From NCBI RefSeq assembly GCF_002896965.1, contig NZ_LYMM01000002.1, positions 62,001 to 126,000 of the forward strand: DNA of 64,000 nucleotides, given 5' to 3'. The translations under genes and the position numbers were made by a program. Positions 9,819-19,046 of this stretch are shown here, piece after piece. The notes beneath the pieces were generated by a model. It was given only the letters and a program-made list of their open reading frames with translations, searched no databases and was not told the DNA's origin. Source of the DNA: Novosphingobium guangzhouense (GTDB lineage Bacteria; Pseudomonadota; Alphaproteobacteria; Sphingomonadales; Sphingomonadaceae). Within the stretch, counting starts at the first letter, position 1. Each line of letters begins with the position of its first letter.

Positions 9819-9849
9819 ATTCCTCCCCGAGCGAGGCTTGGGGAGGAAT
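9819..9849. terminator. Hairpin after paoC
   Basis: ATTCCTCCCCGAGC (9819-9832) pairs with GCTTGGGGAGGAAT (9836-9849): a 14-bp stem with one G-U pair and a 3-base loop, 9 bases after the paoC stop. There is no T tract, so it may stabilise the 3' end rather than terminate fully. Confidence 0.55.
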
Positions 9850-9907
9850 TGAAGCGGCGTGCTTTGCGTCTTACGCTGGGGCCTTCATCTTCAGGACACA
9901 TCCGTAA

Positions 9908-10813
9908 ATGCCCTTCCGGCGTTCCGACCTTGCCGATCTTTCGTACTTTCTTGCCATCGCGCGGCACCGCAACTTCCGCAAGGCGGCAACGGAACTGGGT
10001 GTCAGCGCCTCGGCGCTCAGCCATTCGCTGCGGGGGCTGGAGGAGCGGCTCAAGGTTCGCCTTGTCAATCGCACGAACCGCTCCGTCACGCTGACGGCGG
10101 CCGGGGAGGATCTGCAGGCTGCCATCCGCGATCCCTTCGCCGCAATCCATGAGGCTGAGGACCTGCTCAATCTTCATCGCGATGCCCCCACCGGCCGCGT
10201 GCGCCTCAACGTGCCGGATGAAGCGGCGATGCGGCTGCTGGCGCCGATCCTGCCCGAGTTCGTCGCGCGTTATCCCGATGTGGAACTGGATATCAGCGTG
10301 GACAACACGATGGTGGACGTGATCGAGGCGGGCTTCGATGCCGGCATCCGCTTCGGTGGCACAGTGCCGGAGGACATGATCGCCCAGCGCGTTACCCCCG
10401 ATTTCCGATGGGTGGTGGCCGGTGCGCCTGCCTATTTCGAAAAGCATGGCGAGCCCCAGCATCCCGACGACCTGATGCACCATCAGTGTATCCGCATCAG
10501 GCTGGGCAATGGGCGGATATATAACTGGGACTTCGACCGCGGAGAGGAATCGCTGGCTTTGACAGTGCCCGGCGGCATCATCGTCGACAACGGCAGCATC
10601 AGTCGTGCGCTGGCGCTGAACGGGATGGGACTGATGTACGCGGCGGAGCCGGCGATCGCGCCGCTGCTGGCCGAAGGATCGCTGCGCGCGGTGCTGCAGG
10701 AATGGGCGTCGCCGGGGCCGGGCTATTTCATCTACTATTCCAGCCGCCGCCAGGTGCCGAGGGGGCTTCGCCTGCTGATCGACCTGATCCGCGAGATGAA
10801 GCCCCTGGGGTGA
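9908..10813 (+). CDS. LysR-family transcriptional regulator
   Basis: This 301-residue protein has the LysR N-terminal winged helix (residues 4-63: DLSYFLAIARHRNFRKAATE, then LGVSASALSHSLRGLEERL) and a periplasmic-binding-protein-like effector domain. It lies between paoABC and the convergent aldo/keto reductase. The repeated TTGCATGCAA elements in front of both of those transcription units make it their likely regulator, with an aldehyde or a derivative as possible effector. The link is inferred from position. Confidence 0.88.
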   Translation: MPFRRSDLADLSYFLAIARHRNFRKAATELGVSASALSHSLRGLEERLKVRLVNRTNRSVTLTAAGEDLQAAIRDPFAAIHEAEDLLNLHRDAPTGRVRLNVPDEAAMRLLAPILPEFVARYPDVELDISVDNTMVDVIEAGFDAGIRFGGTVPEDMIAQRVTPDFRWVVAGAPAYFEKHGEPQHPDDLMHHQCIRIRLGNGRIYNWDFDRGEESLALTVPGGIIVDNGSISRALALNGMGLMYAAEPAIAPLLAEGSLRAVLQEWASPGPGYFIYYSSRRQVPRGLRLLIDLIREMKPLG

Positions 10814-10817
10814 CGCC

Positions 10818-11804
10818 TCAGTAATCCTCGGTATCGATGGAGGCGTTCATCGTCGGCGAATAGCGGTGACCGCTGACGGTCTGCTGGTTGATGATCTCGC
10901 CTGCGCGCACGATCACTTCGGCGGGAATATCGAGCGCCATCGTGGCATGGTTCTGGTCGAAGTGCGCAATGGACCGCGTGCCGGGGATCGCGTGCAGATG
11001 CTCGCCCTGTGCCAGCACCCACGCGAGCGATAGTTGCGCAGGCGTAGCCCCGGCCTCGGCGGCTAGGGCGGAAAGCTGTTCGATCAGGGCCAGATTGGCG
11101 GGCCAGTGTTCCGCCGAAAAGCGCGGCATCGTCAGGCGGATGTCCTTGCCGCCAAGCTGTTCCGGCGCGGTGATCTCGCCGCACAGCGCGCCACGACCGA
11201 CGGGCGAGAACGCGACCAGCGCGATGCCCAGTTCGCGCGTGGTGTCCAGCACGCCCAGTTCGACGTTGCGGGTCCAAAGCGAGTATTCGGTCTGCACCGC
11301 GGCCATCGGATGCACCGCATGCGCTTCGCGGATATGCGCGCTCGACCATTCGGAGACGCCGTAGGCCCCGATCTTGCCCGCTTCGATCAGCCGCGCCATT
11401 GCGCCGACCGACTCCGCGATCGGCGTGTCACGATCCAGCCGGTGCATGTAGAACAGGTCGACATGGTCGGTGCCGAGCCGCTTGAGGCTGGCGTCGATCG
11501 ATGCGGCGATGCTATCCGGGCGGCAGTCGGTCCCGCGCCGTTCACCGTCGAGCACGATGCCGGTCTTGGTGGCAAGGAAGAATTCGTCGCGCCGGCCCAT
11601 GATCGCTTCGCGCAGCGTTTCTTCGCTGATGCCCATGCCGTAGATGTTGGCGGTGTCGAAGTGATCGCACCCGGCGTCCAGCGCATGGCGGAACAGCGAT
11701 ACCGCATCCGCGCGGCTGGGCGCTTCGCCATAAGCCCACGCGATGTTCATGCAGCCGAGGCCGATGGCGGCGACTTCGCGGCCGGCGAGAAGGCGTTTGG
11801 TCAT
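10818..11804 (-). CDS. Aldo/keto reductase
   Basis: This 328-residue NADPH-dependent (beta/alpha)8-barrel reductase has the catalytic residues in family motifs: CDHFDTANIYGMG (Asp and Tyr), FLATKTGIV (Lys) and DLFYMHRLD (His). VAFSPVGRGAL and IPGTRSIAHFDQN are the C-terminal NADPH-binding segments. It would reduce aldehydes or ketones, complementing the neighbouring aldehyde oxidoreductase. AGGACA stands 7 bases before the ATG. The natural substrate is unknown. Confidence 0.9.
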   Translation of the reverse strand: MTKRLLAGREVAAIGLGCMNIAWAYGEAPSRADAVSLFRHALDAGCDHFDTANIYGMGISEETLREAIMGRRDEFFLATKTGIVLDGERRGTDCRPDSIAASIDASLKRLGTDHVDLFYMHRLDRDTPIAESVGAMARLIEAGKIGAYGVSEWSSAHIREAHAVHPMAAVQTEYSLWTRNVELGVLDTTRELGIALVAFSPVGRGALCGEITAPEQLGGKDIRLTMPRFSAEHWPANLALIEQLSALAAEAGATPAQLSLAWVLAQGEHLHAIPGTRSIAHFDQNHATMALDIPAEVIVRAGEIINQQTVSGHRYSPTMNASIDTEDY

Positions 11805-11902
11805 GGGGATGTCCTGTATTCGGAGCGTGGCAAGGGGGAACGACGAGGTCGGCCAAATCTAAGGGCCAGTCAAGCGCGTGGGATGCACCGGGCTTGCAGA
11901 GA

Positions 11903-11933
11903 TTGCATGCAAATTTATGCAACTAATTCGCAA
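11903..11933. promoter_or_regulatory. Phased GCAA repeats with a TTGCATGCAA palindrome
   Basis: In the divergent region between the aldo/keto reductase and fumC, TTGCATGCAA (11903-11912) is followed by two more GCAA sequences. The three GCAA copies begin at 11909, 11919 and 11930, one helical turn apart. The palindrome core also occurs upstream of paoABC (5888-5901). This looks like a regulator binding array about 100 bp before the reductase start. Confidence 0.45.
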
Positions 11934-12010
11934 TAGCGATGGACAAGGCAGTCTTGCGGCTTATCTAACCCTTAGAGGACATTGCTTGAAGCGAAGGAGA
12001 TCTCGAAACC

Positions 12011-13393
12011 ATGGAAACCCGCCGCGAATCCGACAGTATCGGTGAAATCGACGTACCCGTCAGCGCCTATTGGGGCGCGCAGACGCAGCGTTCGATCGAG
12101 AATTTCCCCTTCGGCGAAACCGAGCGCATGCCGATCGCGATCGTCCATGCCCTGGCGCTGGTGAAGCAGGCGGCGGCGCGGGTGAACCGCAAGCATGGCC
12201 TTGACGGAAAGATCGCCGATGCCATCGAAAGCGCCGCGCAGGAAGTCGTCTCGGGCAAGCTGGACGACCAGTTCCCGCTGGTGATCTGGCAGACCGGATC
12301 GGGCACGCAGTCCAACATGAACGTCAACGAGGTTATCGCGGGCCGCGCCAACGAAATCCTGACAGGCACGCGTGGCGGCAAGTCGCCGGTCCATCCCAAC
12401 GATCATGTGAACATGGGCCAGTCCTCCAACGACAGCTTCCCCACCGCACTTCACGTTGCGGCGGCGCGCGCGGCGACGGATAAGCTCTATCCGGCGATCG
12501 ACCAGTTGCACGCCTCGCTGCAGGCCAAGGCGGATGCATGGAAGGATATCGTCAAGATCGGCCGCACGCACCTGCAGGATGCGACGCCGGTGACGCTGGG
12601 GCAGGAATTCTCCGGCTACGTCCATCAGGTCTATCGCAGTCGCAAGCGTATCGAACCTGCCGTTTCGCACGGTATGACCGCGCTGGCGCAGGGCGGCACG
12701 GCGGTTGGCACCGGGTTGAACGCGGCGCCGGGCTTCGACGTCGACGTGGCCGCGGAACTGGCGGACTTGACGGGGCTGCCGTTCCGTCCTGCCGAGAACA
12801 AGTTCGAGGCGCTGGCATCCAACGACCCGCTGGTGCATCTTTCGTCCACGCTGGCGACGCTGGCGGTGGCGCTGACCAAGATCGCCAACGATGTGCGCTG
12901 GCTGGGCTCCGGCCCGCGCTCTGGGCTTGGCGAGCTGGACTTGCCCGCTAACGAACCGGGCAGCTCGATCATGCCGGGCAAGGTCAACCCGACCCAGTGC
13001 GAGATGCTGACGATGGTGTCGGCGCAAGTCATCGGCAACCATCAGGCGGCGACCGTCGGCGGCCTGCAGGGCGCCTTCGAGCTGAACGTGTTCAAGCCGC
13101 TGATCGGCGCGGCGGTGATCCGGTCTATCGACCTGCTCTCTGTCGGCATGGTCAGTTTTGCCGAGCGCTGCGTGGATGGGATCGAGCCCAACCGCGCGCG
13201 GATAGCCGAACTGCTGGACCGTTCGCTGATGCTGGTCACCGCGCTGGCGCCCGAGATCGGGTACGATAACGCAGCCAAGATCGCCAAGCACGCACATACC
13301 GAAGGACAGACGCTCAAACAGGCGGCGCTGGAACTGGGGCTGGTGGACGAAGCGACGTTCGACCGCGTGGTGCGGCCTGAAACGATGGTATGA
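12011..13393 (+). CDS. fumC: Class II fumarate hydratase
   Basis: This 460-residue iron-independent fumarase interconverts fumarate and malate in the TCA cycle as a cytoplasmic homotetramer. [14 protein letters not shown] is the substrate-binding region, [16 protein letters not shown] carries the catalytic histidine, and [15 protein letters not shown] is the fumarase/aspartase superfamily signature loop. GAAGGAG precedes the ATG. It is transcribed alone; a small hairpin follows the stop. Its place beside purine catabolism may be incidental. Confidence 0.96.
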   Translation: METRRESDSIGEIDVPVSAYWGAQTQRSIENFPFGETERMPIAIVHALALVKQAAARVNRKHGLDGKIADAIESAAQEVVSGKLDDQFPLVIWQTGSGTQSNMNVNEVIAGRANEILTGTRGGKSPVHPNDHVNMGQSSNDSFPTALHVAAARAATDKLYPAIDQLHASLQAKADAWKDIVKIGRTHLQDATPVTLGQEFSGYVHQVYRSRKRIEPAVSHGMTALAQGGTAVGTGLNAAPGFDVDVAAELADLTGLPFRPAENKFEALASNDPLVHLSSTLATLAVALTKIANDVRWLGSGPRSGLGELDLPANEPGSSIMPGKVNPTQCEMLTMVSAQVIGNHQAATVGGLQGAFELNVFKPLIGAAVIRSIDLLSVGMVSFAERCVDGIEPNRARIAELLDRSLMLVTALAPEIGYDNAAKIAKHAHTEGQTLKQAALELGLVDEATFDRVVRPETMV

Positions 13394-13404
13394 ACCAGGG
13401 CAGG

Positions 13405-13423
13405 GGCTTCGCTTGTCGAAGCC
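13405..13423 (+). terminator. Small hairpin after fumC
   Basis: GGCTTCG (13405-13411) pairs perfectly with CGAAGCC (13417-13423) around a 5-base loop, 11 bases after the fumC stop. No T tract follows at once, so it is a weak candidate terminator separating fumC from the purine operon. Confidence 0.45.
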
Positions 13424-13437
13424 TCGCTGTGCAATAC

Positions 13438-13481
13438 CCTGCTCTAATTTTTGCAATGATCCGTTCCGATCATTGCGTTTG
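13438..13481 (+). promoter_or_regulatory. Purine-operon operator, copy 1
   Basis: CCTGCTCTAATTTTTGCAA is followed by a second conserved block TCATTG-N-GTTTG. The same layout recurs at 34576-34619 with identical spacing and 34 of 44 identical positions. Inside this copy, GCAATGATC (13453-13461) and GATCATTGC (13468-13476) form a perfect 9-bp inverted repeat with a 6-base spacer, a shape typical of LysR binding sites. It ends 100 bp before hpxX, the first gene of the purine operon. Confidence 0.7.
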
Positions 13482-13581
13482 ATCGCGCAGGTCTGGCAAG
13501 GCAGTTAGGACCCAGGTGCGGGGCGCGGACTTTGTGGCCGCGCGGCGCACCTTTTCCTGACCCTTCCGACTGCGCGAGACC

Positions 13582-13767
13582 ATGGCCGAAACCCCCGTAT
13601 GCCCCCGTCCTGAAGCCTCGCCCGAGGTGCCTTTGGGCGAAGCGGAAATCGCTGCCGCAGCGTATGCGCGGGAAATCACGATACCGGCGGAATGCGCGCC
13701 GGGCGTTGCCGCCAACCTGGCCTTGCTGGCCCGTCACTTGCGTACCATGCGTGGTGAACCGGCATGA
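13582..13767 (+). CDS. hpxX: HpxX/AtzG-like small subunit (DUF4089)
   Basis: This 61-residue protein belongs to the AtzG-like family. It matches the small partner that binds AtzE/HpxY-type amidases; in cyanuric-acid degraders AtzG is required for AtzE stability and activity. The fold is two short helices (AEIAAAAYAREI and GVAANLALLARHLRTM). It overlaps hpxY by 4 bp (ATGA), consistent with stoichiometric co-translation. It is the first gene of the purine operon. The name rests on family, length and context. Confidence 0.8.
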   Translation: MAETPVCPRPEASPEVPLGEAEIAAAAYAREITIPAECAPGVAANLALLARHLRTMRGEPA

Positions 13768-15119
13768 GGGCGATCGCACAGACCGCCGCTGCCGTGCGAG
13801 CCGGATCGCTCAGCGCCCGTGCCATGGTGGAAGAAGCGCTGATCGCGCTGGTCGCGGACGAGCACGTCGCGGTCACTTGCGTACTGCATGACCGTGCCCG
13901 TGCCGAGGCTGATGCCGTCGATGCCATGGTGGCCGCCGGGCGCGATCCCGGGCCGCTGGCAGGCGTGCTCTATGGCGTTAAGGATCTGTTCGACCTTCAG
14001 GGACTGCCGACCACGGCGGGCTCCACGCTCTATGCCGATGCCGCGCCTGCAACCAGTGATGCCGAGGCGGTAGCGCGTTTGCAGGCGGCGGGCGCGATCT
14101 GCGTGGCGACGCTCAACATGGATGAGTTCGCTTACGGCTTCGCGACCATTAACGCGGCCTATGGCACCACGCGCAATCCGCATGATCCCTCGCGTCTGGC
14201 CGGTGGTTCGTCGGGCGGGTCGGCGGCGGTGGTGGCGGCCGGGCTGCTCGCCTTTGCGCTGGGATCGGACACCAACGGATCGATCCGCGTGCCTGCCAGC
14301 CTGTGCGGGCTCTATGGCCTGAAGCCCACGCACGGCGGCCTGCCTCTGGGCGGTGTGTTTCCTTTCGCGGAAAGCTTCGATGACATCGGCCCGTTCACCC
14401 GCTCTATCGAGGAAATGGCGCTGGTGTGGCAGGTGTTGGGCGGGCGCTCATCGTCACGCAGCGGCGACTTGCGCATCGCGCGTCTTGGAGGGCGGTTCCG
14501 GGAGAATGCGGAAGATGACCAGCTGGCCGCGATCGACGCCATCGCGCCCGGCGCCCCGCTTGTCGAGCTGCCCGAGATCGCGCGCGCCCGTTCCGCCGCG
14601 TTCCTGATCACCGCATACGAGGGTGGCGCGCTGCATCGCAAGGCACTGGCCGCGAACGCGATGAGCTTCGATCCGCAAGTGCGCGATCGCCTGCTGGCCG
14701 GCGCGCTGCTGCCCGATGCGCTTTATGCAGAGGCGCAGGCATTCCGCGCCGAGTATCGCGCCCGGATCGAGGCGCTGGTTGCCGATTACGATGTGCTGCT
14801 CGCCCCCGCGACGCCGACTTTCGCGCCGCCGATCGCCGATCCGCGCATCCTCATCGACGGCGCGCTGTCCCCGGCAAGGGCCGACCTTGGCATTCATACC
14901 CAGCCGATCACCTTCACGGCATTGCCGTCGCTGGCAGTTCCGCTCTACCGACCGGGCAGGCTGCCGATCGGCCTGCAACTGATCGGTGGTCCGGGGCGCG
15001 AAAGCGACCTCTTCTCCTTCGCCGCGATGCTCGAGGCGCAAGGGATCGTCGGATATTCCATGCCGCTGGGCACGGCGCGCACTTATGATTTTACGCCGCC
15101 CGAGGCGGCGAGGGGGTAA
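13764..15119 (+). CDS. hpxY: AtzE/HpxY-family amidase (oxalurate catabolism)
   Basis: This 451-residue amidase-signature enzyme carries the Ser-cisSer-Lys triad: Lys73 in YGVKDLFDL, Ser149 in AGGSSGGSAA and Ser173 in DTNGSIRVPASLCG. The Asn in place of the usual Gly before the nucleophile block is shared with the AtzE group. In hpxWXYZ clusters the HpxX-HpxY pair is assigned to oxalurate breakdown; the exact reaction is less certain than the family. It is coupled to hpxX upstream and sits 4 bases before the base permease. Confidence 0.87.
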   Translation: MRAIAQTAAAVRAGSLSARAMVEEALIALVADEHVAVTCVLHDRARAEADAVDAMVAAGRDPGPLAGVLYGVKDLFDLQGLPTTAGSTLYADAAPATSDAEAVARLQAAGAICVATLNMDEFAYGFATINAAYGTTRNPHDPSRLAGGSSGGSAAVVAAGLLAFALGSDTNGSIRVPASLCGLYGLKPTHGGLPLGGVFPFAESFDDIGPFTRSIEEMALVWQVLGGRSSSRSGDLRIARLGGRFRENAEDDQLAAIDAIAPGAPLVELPEIARARSAAFLITAYEGGALHRKALAANAMSFDPQVRDRLLAGALLPDALYAEAQAFRAEYRARIEALVADYDVLLAPATPTFAPPIADPRILIDGALSPARADLGIHTQPITFTALPSLAVPLYRPGRLPIGLQLIGGPGRESDLFSFAAMLEAQGIVGYSMPLGTARTYDFTPPEAARG

Positions 15120-15123
15120 TACC

Positions 15124-16506
15124 GTGACGCAGATCTCAACCACCATCGATGTCCCGGAGGGGGCGCAGGAAACGCCGGCGCCCTCCGGCAAGCTCGACCG
15201 CTATTTCTCGCTGAGCGCGCGAGGCACCACCGCGCGGACCGAAGTGCTGGCGGGGGTGACGACCTTCCTGACGATGGCTTACATCGTGCTCGTGAACCCG
15301 GCGATCCTGGGCAGCGCGGGCATGCCCATCGCCTCGGTCGCGGCGGCGACGTGCTTTGCGGCGGCCTTCGCCTCGATCCTGATGGGCGTGGTCGCGAACA
15401 CACCCCTGGCGCTGGCGCCGGGTATGGGGCTCAATGCCTATTTCAGCTATACCGTCGTCCAGCAGATGGGCGTGCCCTGGCAGGTGGCGCTGGGCTGCGT
15501 GTTCATTTCGGGCGTTGCGTTCCTGCTGCTGACCCTGACGGGTATCCGCCAGCTTATCGTCAATTCCATCCCGCAATACCTTTTCGCGGCGGTCGCAGGC
15601 GGCATCGGCCTGTTCATCGGCTTCATCGGCCTCAAGGATTCCGGCATCGTTGTCGCCAATCCGGCGACGTTCGTGGCGCTGGGTGATCTCAAGGCTCCGG
15701 GAGCGGCGCTGGCGCTGTTCGGCCTTGCGGTGATCGGTACGCTATCGGTGTGGAACGTGCGTGGAGCGATGCTGATCGGCATCCTTGCCACCACCGTGGT
15801 GGGCTGGATCGCGGGCATGGTTTCCATCAGCCCCGAACCCTATTCCCTTGCCGCGCTGACCGGAACCGCGTTCCAGCTTGACCTCGGCGGCGTCTTCGGC
15901 CTTTCCGGCAAGCACGGGCTGGGCCTGCTTGAGATCCTGTTCGTGTTCCTGTTCGTCGATCTGTTCGACAACATCGGCACCCTTGTCGCGGTGACCAAGC
16001 GGGCCGGGCTGATGGACGCGGCGGGCCGTATTCCGCGCCTCAACCGCATCCTTATCACGGATGCCACCGCTACCATCGTCGGCTCGATGGCGGGCACCAG
16101 CACCGTCACCAGCTATGTCGAGAGCGCGGCCGGCGTGCAGGCGGGCGGACGCACCGGCCTTACCGCCGTAGTCACCGGCGTGCTGTTCCTGGCGATGATG
16201 TTCGTGGCGCCTTACGCACAAGTGATCCCGCTGGCGGCGACCGCTCCGGCGCTGATCATCGTCGGCGGCCTGATGCTGCTGCCGCTGACCGAAGTGGAAT
16301 GGGAAGATCCGCTTTCGGCGATCCCCGCGTTCCTGACCGTGGCGATGATCCCGCTGACGTTCTCGATCGCCAACGGGCTTGCCTTCGGCATCACCGCCCA
16401 TGCCGCGCTCAAGATCGTGCGCGGGACAATCACGAAGAAGGACGCCTTCCTGCTGGTCCTGGCGCTTCTTTTCGTGGCCCGCTTCGTCTGGATGGGAGCC
16501 GCCTGA
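15124..16506 (+). CDS. NCS2-family purine base permease (AzgA/PbuG-like)
   Basis: This 460-residue inner-membrane protein has about 12-14 hydrophobic segments. FDNIGTLVAVTKRAGLMD and TSTVTSYVESAAGVQAGGRT are signature segments of the AzgA-like branch (adenine, guanine and hypoxanthine:H+ symporters). I start at GTG 15124, 4 bases after the hpxY stop; upstream codons in this frame belong to hpxY. In the operon it would bring free bases to the cytoplasmic deaminases and xanthine dehydrogenase. Confidence 0.88.
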   Translation: MTQISTTIDVPEGAQETPAPSGKLDRYFSLSARGTTARTEVLAGVTTFLTMAYIVLVNPAILGSAGMPIASVAAATCFAAAFASILMGVVANTPLALAPGMGLNAYFSYTVVQQMGVPWQVALGCVFISGVAFLLLTLTGIRQLIVNSIPQYLFAAVAGGIGLFIGFIGLKDSGIVVANPATFVALGDLKAPGAALALFGLAVIGTLSVWNVRGAMLIGILATTVVGWIAGMVSISPEPYSLAALTGTAFQLDLGGVFGLSGKHGLGLLEILFVFLFVDLFDNIGTLVAVTKRAGLMDAAGRIPRLNRILITDATATIVGSMAGTSTVTSYVESAAGVQAGGRTGLTAVVTGVLFLAMMFVAPYAQVIPLAATAPALIIVGGLMLLPLTEVEWEDPLSAIPAFLTVAMIPLTFSIANGLAFGITAHAALKIVRGTITKKDAFLLVLALLFVARFVWMGAA

Positions 16507-17444
16507 TGCGCGCTGCCGTCATCACCGCAGCGCTTGCGCTGACACTGGCCGCAAGCCCCGCTCTGGCGGATGAGCGGCTGGACCTCACCCCCCGTACCCT
16601 GGTGATGACGGCATATCAGCCCGAATGGAATGCTCTGGTTCATTCGGTGACCGAGCAGAAGGAATATACCCTCAACGGCTCCACCTACCTGACCGGCGTG
16701 ATGGAGGGTAAGCCCGTCCTCCTGATGCAGAGCGGCGTGTCGATGGTGAACGCTGCGATGAACACCCAGCTGGTGATCGATCGCTTTACCGTGAAGCGCA
16801 TCGTCTTTTCCGGAATCGCGGGCGGTGTCGACCCGGCGCTGACCATAGGCGACGTCATCGTGGCGGAAAACTGGGGCCAGTATCTGGAAGTGAACTTTGC
16901 CCGCAAGGACGGGCAGGGCGGCTGGAAATCGCCCGAAGCCGTCTCGACGGAGGCGCCGGGCAACTGGAATTTCATCTTCCCGCGCGGTGTGACGGTGCCC
17001 AATGCGCAGACCCCGGCCCGGCGGTTCTTCACTTTCGCGATGGACCCTGCACTGCTTGACCTTGCCCGCAAGGTGGCGCCCACAATTACCATGGAACGCT
17101 GCGTGGCGCCTTCGGAGCACCAGCTTCCCGGCAGCGAGCTATGCATCGCCCGGCCGCCCAGGGTCGTCGTCGGCGGAACCGGCGTCAGTGCCGGCGTCTA
17201 TGCCGACAACGCCGAATTCCGCGAGTATCTGCACAAGGCGTGGCACGCCCGCGTGCTCGACATGGAAAGCGGCGCGGTGGCGCAGGTGGCCTATGCCAAT
17301 CAGGTGCCCACGATCGTGTTCCGTTCGCTTTCGGACCTTGCGGGCGGTGATCGCGACAAGAACATGGAGGACACTTACGAGCGCCTTGCCTCGGTGAATT
17401 CCGCCCATGTGGTGCGCGCCTTCGTGGCGGCCCTTCCAGATTGA
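16506..17444 (+). CDS. Exported nucleoside phosphorylase/nucleosidase-family protein (MTAN-like)
   Basis: This 312-residue protein has a clear Sec signal peptide (residues 1-21, ending SPALA-DE), so the enzyme is probably periplasmic. The mature part is of the PNP/MTAN superfamily: FSGIAGGVDPALTIGDVIVA is the phosphate/ribose-binding loop region, LDMESGAVAQVAYANQVP is the base/ribose-binding Met-Glu motif, and RSLSDLAGGDRD holds the acidic residue that protonates the purine in the family. It would cleave purine nucleosides outside the inner membrane so that the permease encoded just upstream can import the base. It shares one base with the permease stop. Confidence 0.8.
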   Translation: MRAAVITAALALTLAASPALADERLDLTPRTLVMTAYQPEWNALVHSVTEQKEYTLNGSTYLTGVMEGKPVLLMQSGVSMVNAAMNTQLVIDRFTVKRIVFSGIAGGVDPALTIGDVIVAENWGQYLEVNFARKDGQGGWKSPEAVSTEAPGNWNFIFPRGVTVPNAQTPARRFFTFAMDPALLDLARKVAPTITMERCVAPSEHQLPGSELCIARPPRVVVGGTGVSAGVYADNAEFREYLHKAWHARVLDMESGAVAQVAYANQVPTIVFRSLSDLAGGDRDKNMEDTYERLASVNSAHVVRAFVAALPD

Positions 17445-17468
17445 TGACGCCGGACTGAGAGGCCATCC

Positions 17469-19046
17469 ATGCAGACCGTAAACGCCAGCAACGGCATCGT
17501 CACCGCGCCGCATTTCCTTGCAGCGCAGGCCGGGCGCGATGTGCTTGCCGAAGGTGGCAGCGCCGTGGAAGCCTGCGTCGCCATCGCGGCGGCGCTGGCT
17601 GTCGTCTACCCGCACATGACCGCGATCGGCGGCGACGGGTTCTGGGTGATCCGGGAGCCCGATGGGACCGTCCATTCTATCCACGGCTGCGGCGGGGCAG
17701 CGGCGAAGGCTGACCTTTCGCTTTATGCCGGGCTGGATGCAGTGCCGACGCGTGGACCGCTTGCCGCGAACACCGTGGCGGGCACGATCTCGGGCTGGGC
17801 GGCGGCGCTGGAGGCTGATTACTGCAAGCTGCCGCTGGAACGCCTGCTGCGCGATGCGATCGCCCATGCGGAAAACGGCGTTGCGGTCACGAAGGGTGGC
17901 GCGGCGATCGCGGCGGGCAAGGGCGATGAATTGCGCGGGGCGCCCGGCGCCTATGCCGCCACGTTCGAGCCTGATGGGCGCCCGCTGGAGGAGGGTGACC
18001 TGCTGCGCCTTCCCGCATTGGCGCAGACGCTGCGGATGCTGGCTGCGAACGGCCTTGACGATTTCTACACCGGAGAACTCGCAGCGCTGATCGCGGCCGA
18101 TCTTGAGGCGCTGGGAAGCCCGGTTTCGGCAGCCGACCTTGCCGCACACAGGGCGACGAGGCCCGATCCGCTGCATACCGTGATCGGCGGCGCGGCGCTT
18201 TATAACGCAACGCCGCCGACGCAGGGTTTTGCCTCGCTGATGATTCTGGCGCTGTTCGACCGGCTCAAGGCCGACGCGGCGGATGGTTTCGACCATGTCC
18301 ACGGGCTTGTCGAAGCGACCAAGCAGGCCTTCCTGCTGCGCGACGTTCACGTGGGCGACCCGCTGTATACTGGTTTCGATTTCCAGCACCTGCTGTCTGA
18401 CTCTGCCGGACTGGACGATATTGCCGCGCGGATCGATCCCGCACGGGCGCTTGAATGGCCGCAGCCGCCGCAGTGGGGGGACACCTGCTGGTTCGGCGCC
18501 GCGGATGCAGAGGGCCGGGTGGTTTCATGCATCCAGTCCACCTACTTCGAATTCGGATCGGGCCTTGTGTTGCCGCAGACCGGGATCACCTGGCAGAACC
18601 GCGGAAGCTCGTTCCGGCTGGCCGAGAACGGCTGGAATGCTCTCAAGCCCGGTCGCAAGCCGTTCCATACGCTCAACCCCGCGCTTGCGGTGTTCGAAGA
18701 TGGGCGCGTCATGGCCTATGGCACGATGGGCGGGGAAGGGCAGCCGCAGACGCAGGCCGCGCTGTTTACCCGCTATGCCCGTTTCGGCATGGACCTTCAG
18801 GCCGCGATCAGCGCCCCGCGCTGGCTACTGGGCCGCACCTGGGGCGATGTCACGACCTCGCTCAAACTGGAAGACGGTTTTAACGATGCGCTTTACGCTC
18901 AACTTGCCGAAGCCGGGCATGATGTGGAGCGCGTGGGCCCGCTGACCGCCACCATGGGCCATGCGGGCGCCGTGGTGCGGCTTGCCGACGGCTCGTTCGA
19001 AGGCGCAACTGACCCACGCAGCGATGGCGAGGCGGCGGGATGGTGA
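17469..19046 (+). CDS. hpxW: HpxW-like gamma-glutamyltransferase-family hydrolase (oxamate amidohydrolase)
   Basis: This 525-residue Ntn-hydrolase of the GGT family lacks a signal peptide, unlike true periplasmic GGTs. Autocleavage before Thr339 (in QWGDTCWFGAADAEGRVVS) would produce the two chains. MTAIGGDGFWVIREPDG and PPTQGFASLMIL are further GGT-family segments. The Klebsiella homologue HpxW is an oxamate amidohydrolase, giving oxalate and ammonia. Its presence with hpxX, hpxY and hpxZ supports the same role here. It overlaps hpxK by 7 bp. Confidence 0.85.
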   Translation: MQTVNASNGIVTAPHFLAAQAGRDVLAEGGSAVEACVAIAAALAVVYPHMTAIGGDGFWVIREPDGTVHSIHGCGGAAAKADLSLYAGLDAVPTRGPLAANTVAGTISGWAAALEADYCKLPLERLLRDAIAHAENGVAVTKGGAAIAAGKGDELRGAPGAYAATFEPDGRPLEEGDLLRLPALAQTLRMLAANGLDDFYTGELAALIAADLEALGSPVSAADLAAHRATRPDPLHTVIGGAALYNATPPTQGFASLMILALFDRLKADAADGFDHVHGLVEATKQAFLLRDVHVGDPLYTGFDFQHLLSDSAGLDDIAARIDPARALEWPQPPQWGDTCWFGAADAEGRVVSCIQSTYFEFGSGLVLPQTGITWQNRGSSFRLAENGWNALKPGRKPFHTLNPALAVFEDGRVMAYGTMGGEGQPQTQAALFTRYARFGMDLQAAISAPRWLLGRTWGDVTTSLKLEDGFNDALYAQLAEAGHDVERVGPLTATMGHAGAVVRLADGSFEGATDPRSDGEAAGW

